DNA of 64,000 bases from Ornithinimicrobium cryptoxanthini. Its GTDB lineage: Bacteria > Actinomycetota > Actinomycetes > Actinomycetales > Dermatophilaceae. Under the pieces are notes generated by a model that saw nothing but the letters and a program-made list of their open reading frames with translations, did not search any database and was not told where the DNA came from. The stretch covers positions 744,001 to 808,000 of the forward strand of contig NZ_CP099490.1 of the NCBI RefSeq assembly GCF_023923205.1, written 5' to 3'. Made by a program: the position numbers and the translations under genes. Of this stretch, positions 44,541 through 51,855 are shown in pieces (position 1 is the stretch's first letter; every line of letters begins with the position of its first letter).

Positions 44541-45410
44541 ATGACCACGCCCTGCCCTCTCCCCGCCGATCAGCCTCGGGTGCGCATCCGGATGGATCTG
44601 GCCTATGACGGCACCGACTTCTCGGGGTGGGCGGCCCAGCCGGGTCTGCGCACCGTTGAGGGTGAGGTTTCCGCCGCGCTGGGCACCATCCTGCGGTCCG
44701 ACCCTGTCCGACTGACCGTGGGTGGGCGGACCGACGCCGGGGTGCACGCCCGCGGTTCTGTGGCACACGTCGACGTCAACCGGGCCGCCTGGGCGGGACT
44801 TCCCGGGCGTTCCGACAGGCCTCCGCAGGAGGCCGCAGTCACCCGGCTGGCAGGTGTGCTGCCCGCCGACATCGTGGTGCGAGCGGTCACGCCGGTGTCG
44901 GACGACTTCGATGCCCGGTTCTCTGCGCTGCAGCGGCGCTACACCTATCGGATCTGCGACCGCCCTGCCACGCTCGACCCGCTCCGACGCCGCGACACCG
45001 TGCTGCACAAAAAGCCTTTGGACGCCGAGGCGATGGACGAGGCGGCCCGGAAGCTGACCGGACTGCACGACTTTGCGGCGTTCTGCAAGAAGCGGGACGG
45101 CGCGACCACGGTGCGCACGCTCCTGGACTACTCCTGGGAGAGGGGGGAGGACGGCATACTCACCGGGACCGTGGTGGCGGATGCGTTCTGCCACAGCATG
45201 GTCCGCGCACTCGTGGGCTCGGTGGTCCCGGTCGGGGAGGGAGAGTATGCCGTGGGCTGGCCCCGCGAGATCCTCACCACCGGAGTGCGGGACCCGCGCG
45301 TGACAGTGATGCCTGCAAAGGGACTCTGCCTGGAGGAAATCACCTACCCGCCCGACGAGGCACTCGCCGACCGGGCAGAGCAAGCCCGCGCCACGCGCAG
45401 ACTGCCCTGA
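44541..45410 (+). CDS. truA: tRNA pseudouridine synthase A
   Basis: TruA of 289 residues, which makes pseudouridine at positions 38-40 of the tRNA anticodon arm. The catalytic aspartate is Asp65 in GGRTDAGVHA. YDGTDFSGW near the N-terminus and FCHSMVRALVG near residue 215 are family motifs. It has about 12 more N-terminal residues than the truncated fragment upstream. In most actinobacteria truA follows rplQ directly; here about 1 kb intervenes. The stop is 15 bp from the converging zinc-finger gene. Confidence 0.96.
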   Translation: MTTPCPLPADQPRVRIRMDLAYDGTDFSGWAAQPGLRTVEGEVSAALGTILRSDPVRLTVGGRTDAGVHARGSVAHVDVNRAAWAGLPGRSDRPPQEAAVTRLAGVLPADIVVRAVTPVSDDFDARFSALQRRYTYRICDRPATLDPLRRRDTVLHKKPLDAEAMDEAARKLTGLHDFAAFCKKRDGATTVRTLLDYSWERGEDGILTGTVVADAFCHSMVRALVGSVVPVGEGEYAVGWPREILTTGVRDPRVTVMPAKGLCLEEITYPPDEALADRAEQARATRRLP

Positions 45411-45425
45411 CGTCGGGGAGGGGGC

Positions 45426-45785
45426 TCACTTGGGGTGCAGGCGCGACTCCCAGTCGTCCGGCACCCTGCCGGCCGGTCCCGGCTTGGGCTGGTCCTCAGG
45501 GTGACTGTTGGGTGGAGCCAGGTCCGGGCCGTTCGGGTCCTTCCGCTCCTCCGGGTAGGAGTAGAACCACTCCTCTCCCGGCTCGAAGCTCTGCATCATC
45601 GGGTGACCGGTCTCCTTGAAGTGCGCTGTGGCGTGCTGTGACGGCGAGCTGTCGCAACAGCCGACGTGACCGCACTGCGCGCACCTGCGCAAGTTGAACC
45701 ACCACCCGTCCTCGGTGGCCAGACACTCGACACAGCCGGTGCCGCTCGGCGGGACAGTGACATCGATGCCGTTGGCGTCTGCCAT
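45426..45785 (-). CDS. UBP-type zinc finger domain protein
   Basis: A 119-residue protein. Residues 18-61 form a zinc finger of the ubiquitin-protease (ZnF-UBP) type: CVEC, CAQCGHVGCCD, then histidines at 51, 55 and 61. The C-terminal half is Pro/Glu-rich, with WFYSYPEER. Bacterial copies are small stand-alone proteins without known function; ubiquitin itself is absent, so binding to a protein C-terminus is only a guess. The ATG at 45785 follows GGAGAG. It converges on truA with a 15-bp gap. Confidence 0.85.
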   Translation of the reverse strand: MADANGIDVTVPPSGTGCVECLATEDGWWFNLRRCAQCGHVGCCDSSPSQHATAHFKETGHPMMQSFEPGEEWFYSYPEERKDPNGPDLAPPNSHPEDQPKPGPAGRVPDDWESRLHPK

Positions 45786-45891
45786 TGGACTCTCCTTGCC
45801 TAGGGGAGTCCACCATGGCAGGAATCGCCAGGCCGTGGGGTAGCAGTGGTGGCAGGTGGAGCAATGGGGCAGGGGGTGGCAGAGTGAGGCG

Positions 45892-46215
45892 ATGGGACAG
45901 GAGAGGATCGCCGCGGAGCTGCAGGCCAAGGAGGCAGACCTGCTGGAACAGATGGCGCGCCTGACCCGCCCCGAGCAGGACCAGGGCGCGATCAGCTTCG
46001 GCAAACGGGTGGGCGACGGCACCGCCATGGCGGTCGACCGGCTCACGGCGGTGGGGGCGCACAGCAACCTGCAGGACATCCTCGCCCAGGTGCGCCGCGC
46101 GCTAGCCAAGATCGAGGAGAGCTCCTATGGGGCGTGCGACGAGTGCGGCACCCAGATCGCGGAGGGTCGCCTCGAGGTCCGGCCGTGGTCGACCCACTGC
46201 GTCGAGCACAGCTGA
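45892..46215 (+). CDS. TraR/DksA family zinc-finger protein
   Basis: A 107-residue DksA/TraR-type protein. A helical N-terminal part (residues 1-75) is followed by the zinc-finger segment SYGACDECGTQIAEGRLEVRP. The classical finger has CxxC...CxxC, but here the second half reads HCVEH, so the fourth ligand may be His. Family members bind the secondary channel of RNA polymerase, some with ppGpp. An acidic coiled-coil tip is not obvious. I took the ATG at 45892. The following YjbQ gene is 41 bp downstream and may share its transcript. Confidence 0.8.
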   Translation: MGQERIAAELQAKEADLLEQMARLTRPEQDQGAISFGKRVGDGTAMAVDRLTAVGAHSNLQDILAQVRRALAKIEESSYGACDECGTQIAEGRLEVRPWSTHCVEHS

Positions 46216-46256
46216 GCGCACCTTCACCTCCCACTCACGTCTGCCCAGGAGGAACA

Positions 46257-46661
46257 ATGGACTCGGAGGTCCGCACCTATCGGACCGGGGGCGAGGAGGT
46301 CGTCCTCGACCTCACCCGCGACGCCGACCGGTTCGTCGAGAGCCGCGGGGACGGGCTGCTGCACGTCTTCGTGCCCCACGCTACGGCGGGTCTGGCCATC
46401 ATCGAGACCGGCGCCGGCTCTGACGACGACCTGCTCGCCGTGCTCGCGGACCTGCTGCCGGCCGACGACCGCTGGCAGCACCGGCACGGCTCGCGCGGCC
46501 ACGGCCGGTCCCATGTCATGCCAGCCCTCGTGGCGTCATACTGCAGCGTGCCCGTGCTGGACGGCCGGCTCGCGCTAGGCACCTGGCAGAGCATCTGCCT
46601 GGTCGACCTCAACGTCGACAACGCCGAGCGGACGGTCCGGTTCAGCTTCCTGAGCGGGTGA
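46257..46661 (+). CDS. YjbQ family protein (UPF0047)
   Basis: A 134-residue YjbQ-family protein, which public annotation often calls a secondary thiamine-phosphate synthase. The family motif HATAGLAIIETGAG and the GHGRSHVMPALV segment with conserved histidines are present, as is the ending LGTWQSICLVDLN. The physiological role is not settled. The ATG at 46257 has AGGAGGA upstream. A hairpin shared with the converging cupin gene follows at 46678-46701. Confidence 0.9.
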   Translation: MDSEVRTYRTGGEEVVLDLTRDADRFVESRGDGLLHVFVPHATAGLAIIETGAGSDDDLLAVLADLLPADDRWQHRHGSRGHGRSHVMPALVASYCSVPVLDGRLALGTWQSICLVDLNVDNAERTVRFSFLSG

Positions 46662-46677
46662 TCCACGCGAGGAGGGA

Positions 46678-46701
46678 GTATGCCGCGTGCTCACGGCATA
46701 C
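46678..46701. terminator. Two-way terminator hairpin
   Basis: GTATGCCG (46678-46685), an 8-base loop and CGGCATAC (46694-46701), flanked by G-rich and C-rich runs that extend the stem. It lies between the converging YjbQ and cupin genes. Confidence 0.75.
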
Positions 46702-46736
46702 CCCCTCGTCGGTGTGCTGCGGGGCGCAGCCGGCGC

Positions 46737-47174
46737 TCACTCCTCGTTGGGGTCCTTCTCGGCGTCCTTGTGCTCGGGGTGGACGGTGCCCGGCTCGTGG
46801 TCAGCGGGGCCGTAGAGGACATAGACCTTCAGGGGCTCGTCACCGGTGTTGGTGACGTTGTGCCAGGTGCCGGCCGGCACCAGGACGATGTCGTCATCCC
46901 CGACGTCCTTGGTGAACGACAGGTCGTTCTTGGTCGGCCCCATCTCGGTGCGGCCCTTGCCCTTCTCCACCCGCAGGAACTGGTCGTTCTTGGGGTGCAC
47001 CTCAAGGCCGATGTCATCGCCGACGTCGATGCTCATCACGGTGAGCTGCAGGTGCGCGCCCGTCCACAGCGTCTTGCGGAAGTTCTTGTTGTCGACCGTC
47101 ATCTTCTCGATGTTGACGACGTAGGGCTCCTTGCCGTGGTCCTTGCCGGTCGTGAAGGTCTCCTTGTCCGCCAT
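46737..47174 (-). CDS. Cupin domain protein
   Basis: A 145-residue single-domain cupin. The first motif is GLEVHPKNDQFLRVEKGKG and the second VPAGTWHNVTNTG; His and Glu/Gln residues in them would bind a metal. An acidic tail (HPEHKDAEKDPNEE) ends it. Such small cupins include sugar isomerases, dioxygenases and stress proteins; the substrate is not known. The start at 47174 has AGAAGGAGC upstream. It is transcribed away from the ABC-F gene. Confidence 0.9.
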   Translation of the reverse strand: MADKETFTTGKDHGKEPYVVNIEKMTVDNKNFRKTLWTGAHLQLTVMSIDVGDDIGLEVHPKNDQFLRVEKGKGRTEMGPTKNDLSFTKDVGDDDIVLVPAGTWHNVTNTGDEPLKVYVLYGPADHEPGTVHPEHKDAEKDPNEE

Positions 47175-47326
47175 GGGTGTTGCTCCTTCTCAGTCGATGC
47201 AGGGGACTTGCCTGTTCGCTCTCGACCTTAGCGACGAGGTCTGACGACGGCGAGCCGGGAGGCGCAGTGCGACAAGGCAGAGAAACCCGGTTGAGGTGGT
47301 GACCTCCTCACCGAGACAATGAGCCT

Positions 47327-49024
47327 GTGGGTCATCTCGAGGTCAACGGTGTCAGTTATGCCCTGCCGGACGGTCGGGCGCTGCTCGACAGCGTCTCGCT
47401 GCGCGTCGGGGAGGGCGCCAAGGTCGCCCTGGTCGGGCCCAACGGCACGGGGAAGACGACCCTGTTGCGGCTCATCGCAGGCGACCTTGTGGCGCAGGCG
47501 GGGTCGTTGGCGCGCAGCGGTGGGCTGGGGGTGATGCGTCAGTTCATCGGGACGATGGGGCGCGACGACACGAGCGAGCCGCCGACCGTGCGGGACCTGC
47601 TGGTCTCGGTCGCCCCACCGGACCTGCGCAGGGTCGCCAGGGAGGTGGAGGAGGCGGAGTATGCCGTGATGACCGTCGACGACGAGCCGGCCCAGATGGC
47701 CTATGCCCAGGCGTTGTCGGACTGGGCGGACGTCGGCGGTTACGACTACGAGACGTTGTGGGACGTGTGCACGGTCAGCGCGCTCGGCATCCCGTTCGAG
47801 CAGGCCCAGTGGCGCACGACCGACACGCTGTCCGGCGGTGAGCAGAAGCGGCTCGCGCTGGAGGCCCTGCTGCGCGGACCGGACGAGGTGCTGCTGCTCG
47901 ACGAGCCGGACAACTACCTCGACGTCCCTGCCAAGCAGTGGCTCGAGGGACAGCTGCGTGAGTCGCCCAAGACCGTGCTGTTCGTCAGCCACGACCGCGA
48001 GCTGCTGTCCAACGTCGCGACCCGCGTCGCCACGCTCGAGCCGGGAGCTGCCGGCGCCGCGATGTGGGTGCACCCCGGCAGCTTCGCCACCTGGCACGAG
48101 GCACGGGTGGCTCGCAACGAGCGTCTGGAGGAGGCGCGCCGCCGCTGGGACGAGGAGCACGCCAAGCTGCGCGAGCTGATGCTGATGTATAAGCAGAAGG
48201 CGTCCTACAACGCCGACATGGCCAGCCAGTACCACGCTGCCCAGACGCGGCTGCGCCGCTTTGAGGAGGCTGGTCCACCGGAGGCCGTGGCGATCCCGCA
48301 GCAGGTCACGATGCGGTTGCAGGGCGGTCGCACCGCCAAGAGGGCGGTGGTCTGCGAGGCGCTCGAGCTCACCGATCTGATGCTCCCCTTCGACCTAGAG
48401 GTCTGGTTCGGCGAGCGGGTCGCCGTGCTCGGCAGCAACGGCTCTGGCAAGTCACACTTCCTGCGGCTTCTGGCAGCGGGTGGGTCCGACCCCGACATCG
48501 AGCACCGTCCCGTCGGTGATGTGGTGCCGGCTCCGGTGTCGCACACCGGGGTCGCGCGCCTCGGGTCGCGGGTCCGTCCCGGCTGGTTCGCCCAGACGCA
48601 CGACCACCCGGCGCTGGTCGGGCGGACCCTGCTGGAGATCCTGCACCGCGGTGACGAGCACCGCCTGGGCCGACCGCAGGACGAGGCGGCGCGCGTGCTG
48701 GACCGTTATGAGCTGGCGCGCTCCGGCGAGCAGACCTTCGACTCGCTCTCGGGCGGGCAGCAGGCGCGCTTCCAGATCCTGCTTCTCGAGCTGTCCGGGG
48801 CCACCCTGCTCCTGCTGGACGAGCCCACTGACAACCTCGACCTGCACTCGGCCGAGGCGCTCGAGACCGGACTGGCGGCCTTCGAGGGCACGGTGCTCGC
48901 GGTCACCCACGATCGGTGGTTCACCCGCGGGTTCGACCGGTTCCTCGTCTTCGGTGCCGACGGGCGGGTCCGCGAGACGACCGAGCCGGTCTGGGACGAG
49001 GGCCGCGTCCTGCGTGCACGATGA
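47327..49024 (+). CDS. ABC-F family ATP-binding protein
   Basis: A 565-residue protein with two ABC domains and no membrane segment, the ABC-F layout. These act on ribosomes, either as translation factors or in antibiotic protection. First domain: Walker A GPNGTGKTT at 37-45, signature LSGGEQKR, Walker B LLLDEPDNYLD. Second domain: GSNGSGKSH, where His replaces the usual Thr after Ser, then LSGGQQAR and LLLDEPTDNLD. A charged linker of about 80 residues (RRRWDEEHAKLRELMLMYKQ) lies between. The GTG start is at 47327. Subfamily and antibiotic specificity cannot be told. Confidence 0.93.
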   Translation: MGHLEVNGVSYALPDGRALLDSVSLRVGEGAKVALVGPNGTGKTTLLRLIAGDLVAQAGSLARSGGLGVMRQFIGTMGRDDTSEPPTVRDLLVSVAPPDLRRVAREVEEAEYAVMTVDDEPAQMAYAQALSDWADVGGYDYETLWDVCTVSALGIPFEQAQWRTTDTLSGGEQKRLALEALLRGPDEVLLLDEPDNYLDVPAKQWLEGQLRESPKTVLFVSHDRELLSNVATRVATLEPGAAGAAMWVHPGSFATWHEARVARNERLEEARRRWDEEHAKLRELMLMYKQKASYNADMASQYHAAQTRLRRFEEAGPPEAVAIPQQVTMRLQGGRTAKRAVVCEALELTDLMLPFDLEVWFGERVAVLGSNGSGKSHFLRLLAAGGSDPDIEHRPVGDVVPAPVSHTGVARLGSRVRPGWFAQTHDHPALVGRTLLEILHRGDEHRLGRPQDEAARVLDRYELARSGEQTFDSLSGGQQARFQILLLELSGATLLLLDEPTDNLDLHSAEALETGLAAFEGTVLAVTHDRWFTRGFDRFLVFGADGRVRETTEPVWDEGRVLRAR

Positions 49025-49036
49025 CGGGTGGACGCT

Positions 49037-49066
49037 GTCATGACTGCGTCATGATAACGTCATGAC
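49037..49066 (+). promoter_or_regulatory. Three GTCATGA(C/T) sites at 11-bp spacing, toxin-antitoxin operator
   Basis: Palindromic GTCATGAC or GTCATGAT occurs at 49037-49044, 49048-49055 and 49059-49066, one DNA turn apart. The last abuts the antitoxin ATG at 49067. GATAAC within the array may be the -10 box. Ribbon-helix-helix antitoxins bind such arrays to repress their own operon. Confidence 0.8.
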
Positions 49067-49303
49067 ATGGCCACGCTGCAAGTCAAGAACGTCCCGGAGG
49101 ATCTCTACGCCGCCGTCAAAGCGCGTGCTGCGCAGGAGCGCCTGACGATCAGTGACCTGGTGCTGCGCAACCTTCGGCGAGAGGTCGAGAGGGAGTCGAT
49201 GGCTGCCTGGATCGAGCGGGTGACAGCCAGGCGGGCGGGTGAGCCGCCGCGCGCGATCGACACGCAGGCCGTGATGGACGAGGTGCGGGTCGAGTTCGAG
49301 TGA
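49067..49303 (+). CDS. Ribbon-helix-helix antitoxin (FitA/VapB type)
   Basis: A 78-residue antitoxin. The N-terminal MATLQVKNVPEDLYAAVKAR is a ribbon-helix-helix DNA-binding domain of the FitA/VapB type. The C-terminal half (RAIDTQAVMDEVRVEFE) would wrap and block the toxin. The start sits directly after three operator sites, so translation is probably leaderless or nearly so. The stop overlaps the PIN toxin start (GTGA), giving tight coupling. Confidence 0.9.
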   Translation: MATLQVKNVPEDLYAAVKARAAQERLTISDLVLRNLRREVERESMAAWIERVTARRAGEPPRAIDTQAVMDEVRVEFE

Positions 49304-49689
49304 TCGTCGTGGACGCCAGCGCCATCGTCGACCTCGTCATCGACGCGCCGGCAGGCAGGGCGGTCGCACGGCAGCTGAGGGACGGGGGCGAGGCCTGGGC
49401 GCCGGAGCTGTTGCAGGTCGAGGTCGCCTCAGCACTGTGGCGACTCAACCGGGCGGGCGCGCTCGCCGACGATGAGGCGACTCAGGCGATGTCCGACGCC
49501 CTCGCAGTCCCTCTGGAGCTCGTCTCCCACCTGCTGTTGGGGCAGCGCGCCTGGGGTCTGCGGCAGGGGCTGCGGATCAGTGGCGCCTACTACGTCGCCC
49601 TGGCCGAGCACCTCGGGGCGCCGCTCCTCACCACCGACCAGCGCCTGGCGCGGGCCGCGCGGGGCATCTCGGTCACCGCCGTGACCTGA
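49300..49689 (+). CDS. PIN domain toxin (VapC-like), one acidic residue missing
   Basis: A 129-residue PIN domain protein, partner of the overlapping antitoxin. Active VapC ribonucleases use three or four acidic residues to hold magnesium. Asp5 (VVDASAIVD), Glu41 (LLQVEVASAL) and Asp113 (LLTTDQRLARAA) are present. The usual Asp before the YVALAE motif is Gly95 here (ISGAYYVALAE). The enzyme may be weak or inactive. RNA target unknown. The GTG start overlaps the antitoxin stop. Confidence 0.9.
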   Translation: MIVVDASAIVDLVIDAPAGRAVARQLRDGGEAWAPELLQVEVASALWRLNRAGALADDEATQAMSDALAVPLELVSHLLLGQRAWGLRQGLRISGAYYVALAEHLGAPLLTTDQRLARAARGISVTAVT

Positions 49690-49775
49690 CCGGTAGTGGC
49701 GTCAGAGTCGGGATGTGTGTTGCCACATCACGGTGCGCTGTGCCACGGTCTGTGGCTACAGGAAAGGGGTGCATC

Positions 49776-50156
49776 GTGATCATTGACGCTATCGTCCTCG
49801 ACCCGGCGTCCTCGGAGCCGCCGTTTGCCCAGCTCCGCGTGCAGATCACGGACCAGGTCGCCCGCGGTGTGCTGGTCCCGGGCGACAGGTTGCCCACGGT
49901 GCGCCAGCTCGCCGGCGACCTGGGCATCGCGCCCAACACTGTGGCTCGCGCCTACCGCGAGCTCGAGGGCGACGGCGTGCTGGAGGGGCGTGGTCGTGCC
50001 GGGACGTTCGTGCGAGCCGCGGTTGCGGACGGCAGGGCAACGTCCGCTGGTGCCTCCGCCCGGGCCGCTGCCCAGCGGTATGCCGAGCTGACCCGCTCCC
50101 TGGGGCTGCCTCCCGACGAGGCGCTCGCCGTGGTGCGGCAGGCGTTGGGGACCTGA
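49776..50156 (+). CDS. GntR family transcriptional regulator (short, YtrA-like)
   Basis: A 126-residue regulator with a winged-helix domain (residues 15-80: PPFAQLRVQITDQVARGVLVPGDRLPTVRQLA...GIAPNTVARAYRELEGDGVLEGRG, spread over this range). Only a short helical tail follows, with no effector domain, as in the YtrA subgroup, which often controls ABC transporters. The GTG at 49776 has GGAAAGGGG upstream. GCCAC-N5-GTGGC at about 49741-49755 is a possible operator. No obvious target is adjacent. Confidence 0.9.
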   Translation: MIIDAIVLDPASSEPPFAQLRVQITDQVARGVLVPGDRLPTVRQLAGDLGIAPNTVARAYRELEGDGVLEGRGRAGTFVRAAVADGRATSAGASARAAAQRYAELTRSLGLPPDEALAVVRQALGT

Positions 50157-50292
50157 GTGCCGGTGTCGAGGTCGAGCCGCCGACGAGCCAGGTGGACCTC
50201 ACCATCGGAACCAGGGGACCGAGGGAACTGTCGAGGCGCTAGTCTCCGGTCAGGCGCGAGCACCGGGTCTCGCCCACGAGAAGGGGATCAGC

Positions 50293-50811
50293 ATGAAGAT
50301 AGGGCGAGGAATGACCACGACCGCGCTGGCGGCCGCGGTCCTGCTTGGCGGCGCGTTCGCGAGCTCGGGCACCGTCGGCGACGACGCCGTCACCCCTTTG
50401 ACCAACGCTGGCGGTGAGGTCAAGGACCTGACTGGCGAGCGAGAGCGGCCGGCCCGGATGGCACCCCAGGATGTCGTGTCTGAGGACGGCGTGACCCGGG
50501 TCTTCGGCAAGAACCGCTTTGCGACGGCTGCTGCGATCGCCGAGTTCTATGGTTGGGACTTCACAAACACGGTGGTGGTCTACATCGCCACCGGTCAGGA
50601 GTACCCGGACGCCCTAGCTCTTGGGCCGAGCACCTTCGATCTCGGCCCACTCCTGCTGGTCGGAGCGGGCTCCATCCCCGCCGAGACCAGGGCAGTGCTG
50701 ACCGATCTGGAACCGTGCTTCATCGACGTCGTCGGTGGCCCCAACTCGATCACCGACGCCGTATTCGACGACCTGAAGCAGTACGCCCACCCGGAGTACT
50801 GCGAGGGCTGA
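50293..50811 (+). CDS. Secreted protein with a single cell wall-binding repeat (CWB2)
   Basis: A 172-residue protein. Residues 1-26 form a signal peptide (MKIGRGMTTTALAAAVLLGG). After a linker, residues 70-160 form one cell wall-binding repeat 2 unit: TRVFGKNRFATAAAIAEF, then YIATGQEYPDALALG, PLLLVGAGSIP and IDVVGGPNSITDAV. In Firmicutes and many actinobacteria three such repeats act together on cell-wall polymers. A single repeat with no other domain is unusual. A strong terminator follows. Confidence 0.85.
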   Translation: MKIGRGMTTTALAAAVLLGGAFASSGTVGDDAVTPLTNAGGEVKDLTGERERPARMAPQDVVSEDGVTRVFGKNRFATAAAIAEFYGWDFTNTVVVYIATGQEYPDALALGPSTFDLGPLLLVGAGSIPAETRAVLTDLEPCFIDVVGGPNSITDAVFDDLKQYAHPEYCEG

Positions 50812-50820
50812 GCACAGGAG

Positions 50821-50865
50821 ACGGGCCAGGGCCGGCGAGGCTAACCCCCGCCGGCCCTGGCCCGT
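50821..50865. terminator. Terminator between the CWB2 and ZIP genes
   Basis: A 17-bp perfect stem (50821-50837 with 50849-50865) between converging genes, working on either strand. Confidence 0.92.
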
Positions 50866-50898
50866 ATGTCGCGGGTCAGGCTGTCGCCCGGTTGCAGG

Positions 50899-51717
50899 TC
50901 ACATCAGCATCATCAAGATGAGGAACAGCAGGAAACCGCCTGCGGCCATCGCGATGGTGCCGGTGCTCTCCTTGACCTCGTAGGCCTCGACCAGGAGTTC
51001 GGCTACTGCGGTGAACAGCAGCGCAGCGGCCCCGAAGCCCAGGGCAGCGATCAGCACCGGAGCAGAGACCCCGGCAAAGACCAGCGCGCCGAGGACGGCA
51101 CCGATCGGCATCATGATCGAGACAAAGGTGCCGACCCCGATCGCCGTGCTGAGTGAGCCACCGCTGGCCCGGGTGGAACCCGCGGTCGACGCGGCAACGA
51201 AGAGCAGTTCGATTGAGAGGGCAATCGCGATCAGGAGCGCGGCGGCCCCACCTGCGGACAGGGCGACGCCGATGATGGCGCCGTCGATCACGACGACGAC
51301 CGCCAGGGCGACCGCCAGGCGCAGGTTCACGCCCGCCAGCAGGGAGGTCGTGGTGCTGACCTGCGTCTGGGTGGCCACGGCACCGTGCCCGGCATGGTGA
51401 CCGTCCACGGGGCCCTCATCGTCGTGGCCGGGACCGTGGCCGTGGCCGGAGCGGGTGAGGATCGCGCGCAGCGTCAGCATGAACGCTGTGCCGATCACGA
51501 AACCGATGATCAGGGGCCAGCCTCCACCGAGGTGCAGTGCCTCAGGGAGCAGGTCCAGCGTGGCCGCGGCGATGATCAGTCCGGCGGCGAAGTGCTGGAC
51601 ATAACTGGTGAGGGTGGCGGTGGAGCTGCGAGTGGCCAGGGCGGCGATGACGGCTCCGACGACACCCGCGATGAGGCCGATGGTGCCTAGCCCAAGAGCC
51701 TGACCGAAGAGTTCCAT
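50899..51717 (-). CDS. ZIP family metal transporter
   Basis: A 272-residue membrane protein with about eight hydrophobic segments. HFAAGLIIAAATLDLLPEAL at residues 42-61 is the ZIP transmembrane motif with metal-binding His and Glu. A histidine-rich loop (HGHGHGPGHDDEGP...HHAGHG, residues 92-112) fits metal capture. It probably brings zinc or another divalent metal into the cell. The ATG at 51717 lies 67 bp from a palindrome, and a second palindrome lies further upstream, suggesting metal-dependent control. Confidence 0.87.
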   Translation of the reverse strand: MELFGQALGLGTIGLIAGVVGAVIAALATRSSTATLTSYVQHFAAGLIIAAATLDLLPEALHLGGGWPLIIGFVIGTAFMLTLRAILTRSGHGHGPGHDDEGPVDGHHAGHGAVATQTQVSTTTSLLAGVNLRLAVALAVVVVIDGAIIGVALSAGGAAALLIAIALSIELLFVAASTAGSTRASGGSLSTAIGVGTFVSIMMPIGAVLGALVFAGVSAPVLIAALGFGAAALLFTAVAELLVEAYEVKESTGTIAMAAGGFLLFLILMMLM

Positions 51718-51783
51718 GATTGATGTCTTCCTTTCTCGAAGTCTCGTGCCGAGCAGCCCCCGTGTCACTGGCTCGACACCTTC

Positions 51784-51824
51784 GAACTTACGGAAGTTCT
51801 GCGCAGCGATCCATGACGTGGATC
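51784..51824 (-). promoter_or_regulatory. Two palindromes upstream of the ZIP gene
   Basis: GAACTT-ACGG-AAGTTC at 51784-51799 and GATCCA-TGACG-TGGATC at 51808-51824, both perfect. They lie 67-107 bp before the ZIP start, where a promoter would be. Candidate binding sites for one or two regulators. Confidence 0.6.
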
Positions 51825-51855
51825 AAGTCGCGTCGGATCGGCAACGAAGGGCGGG

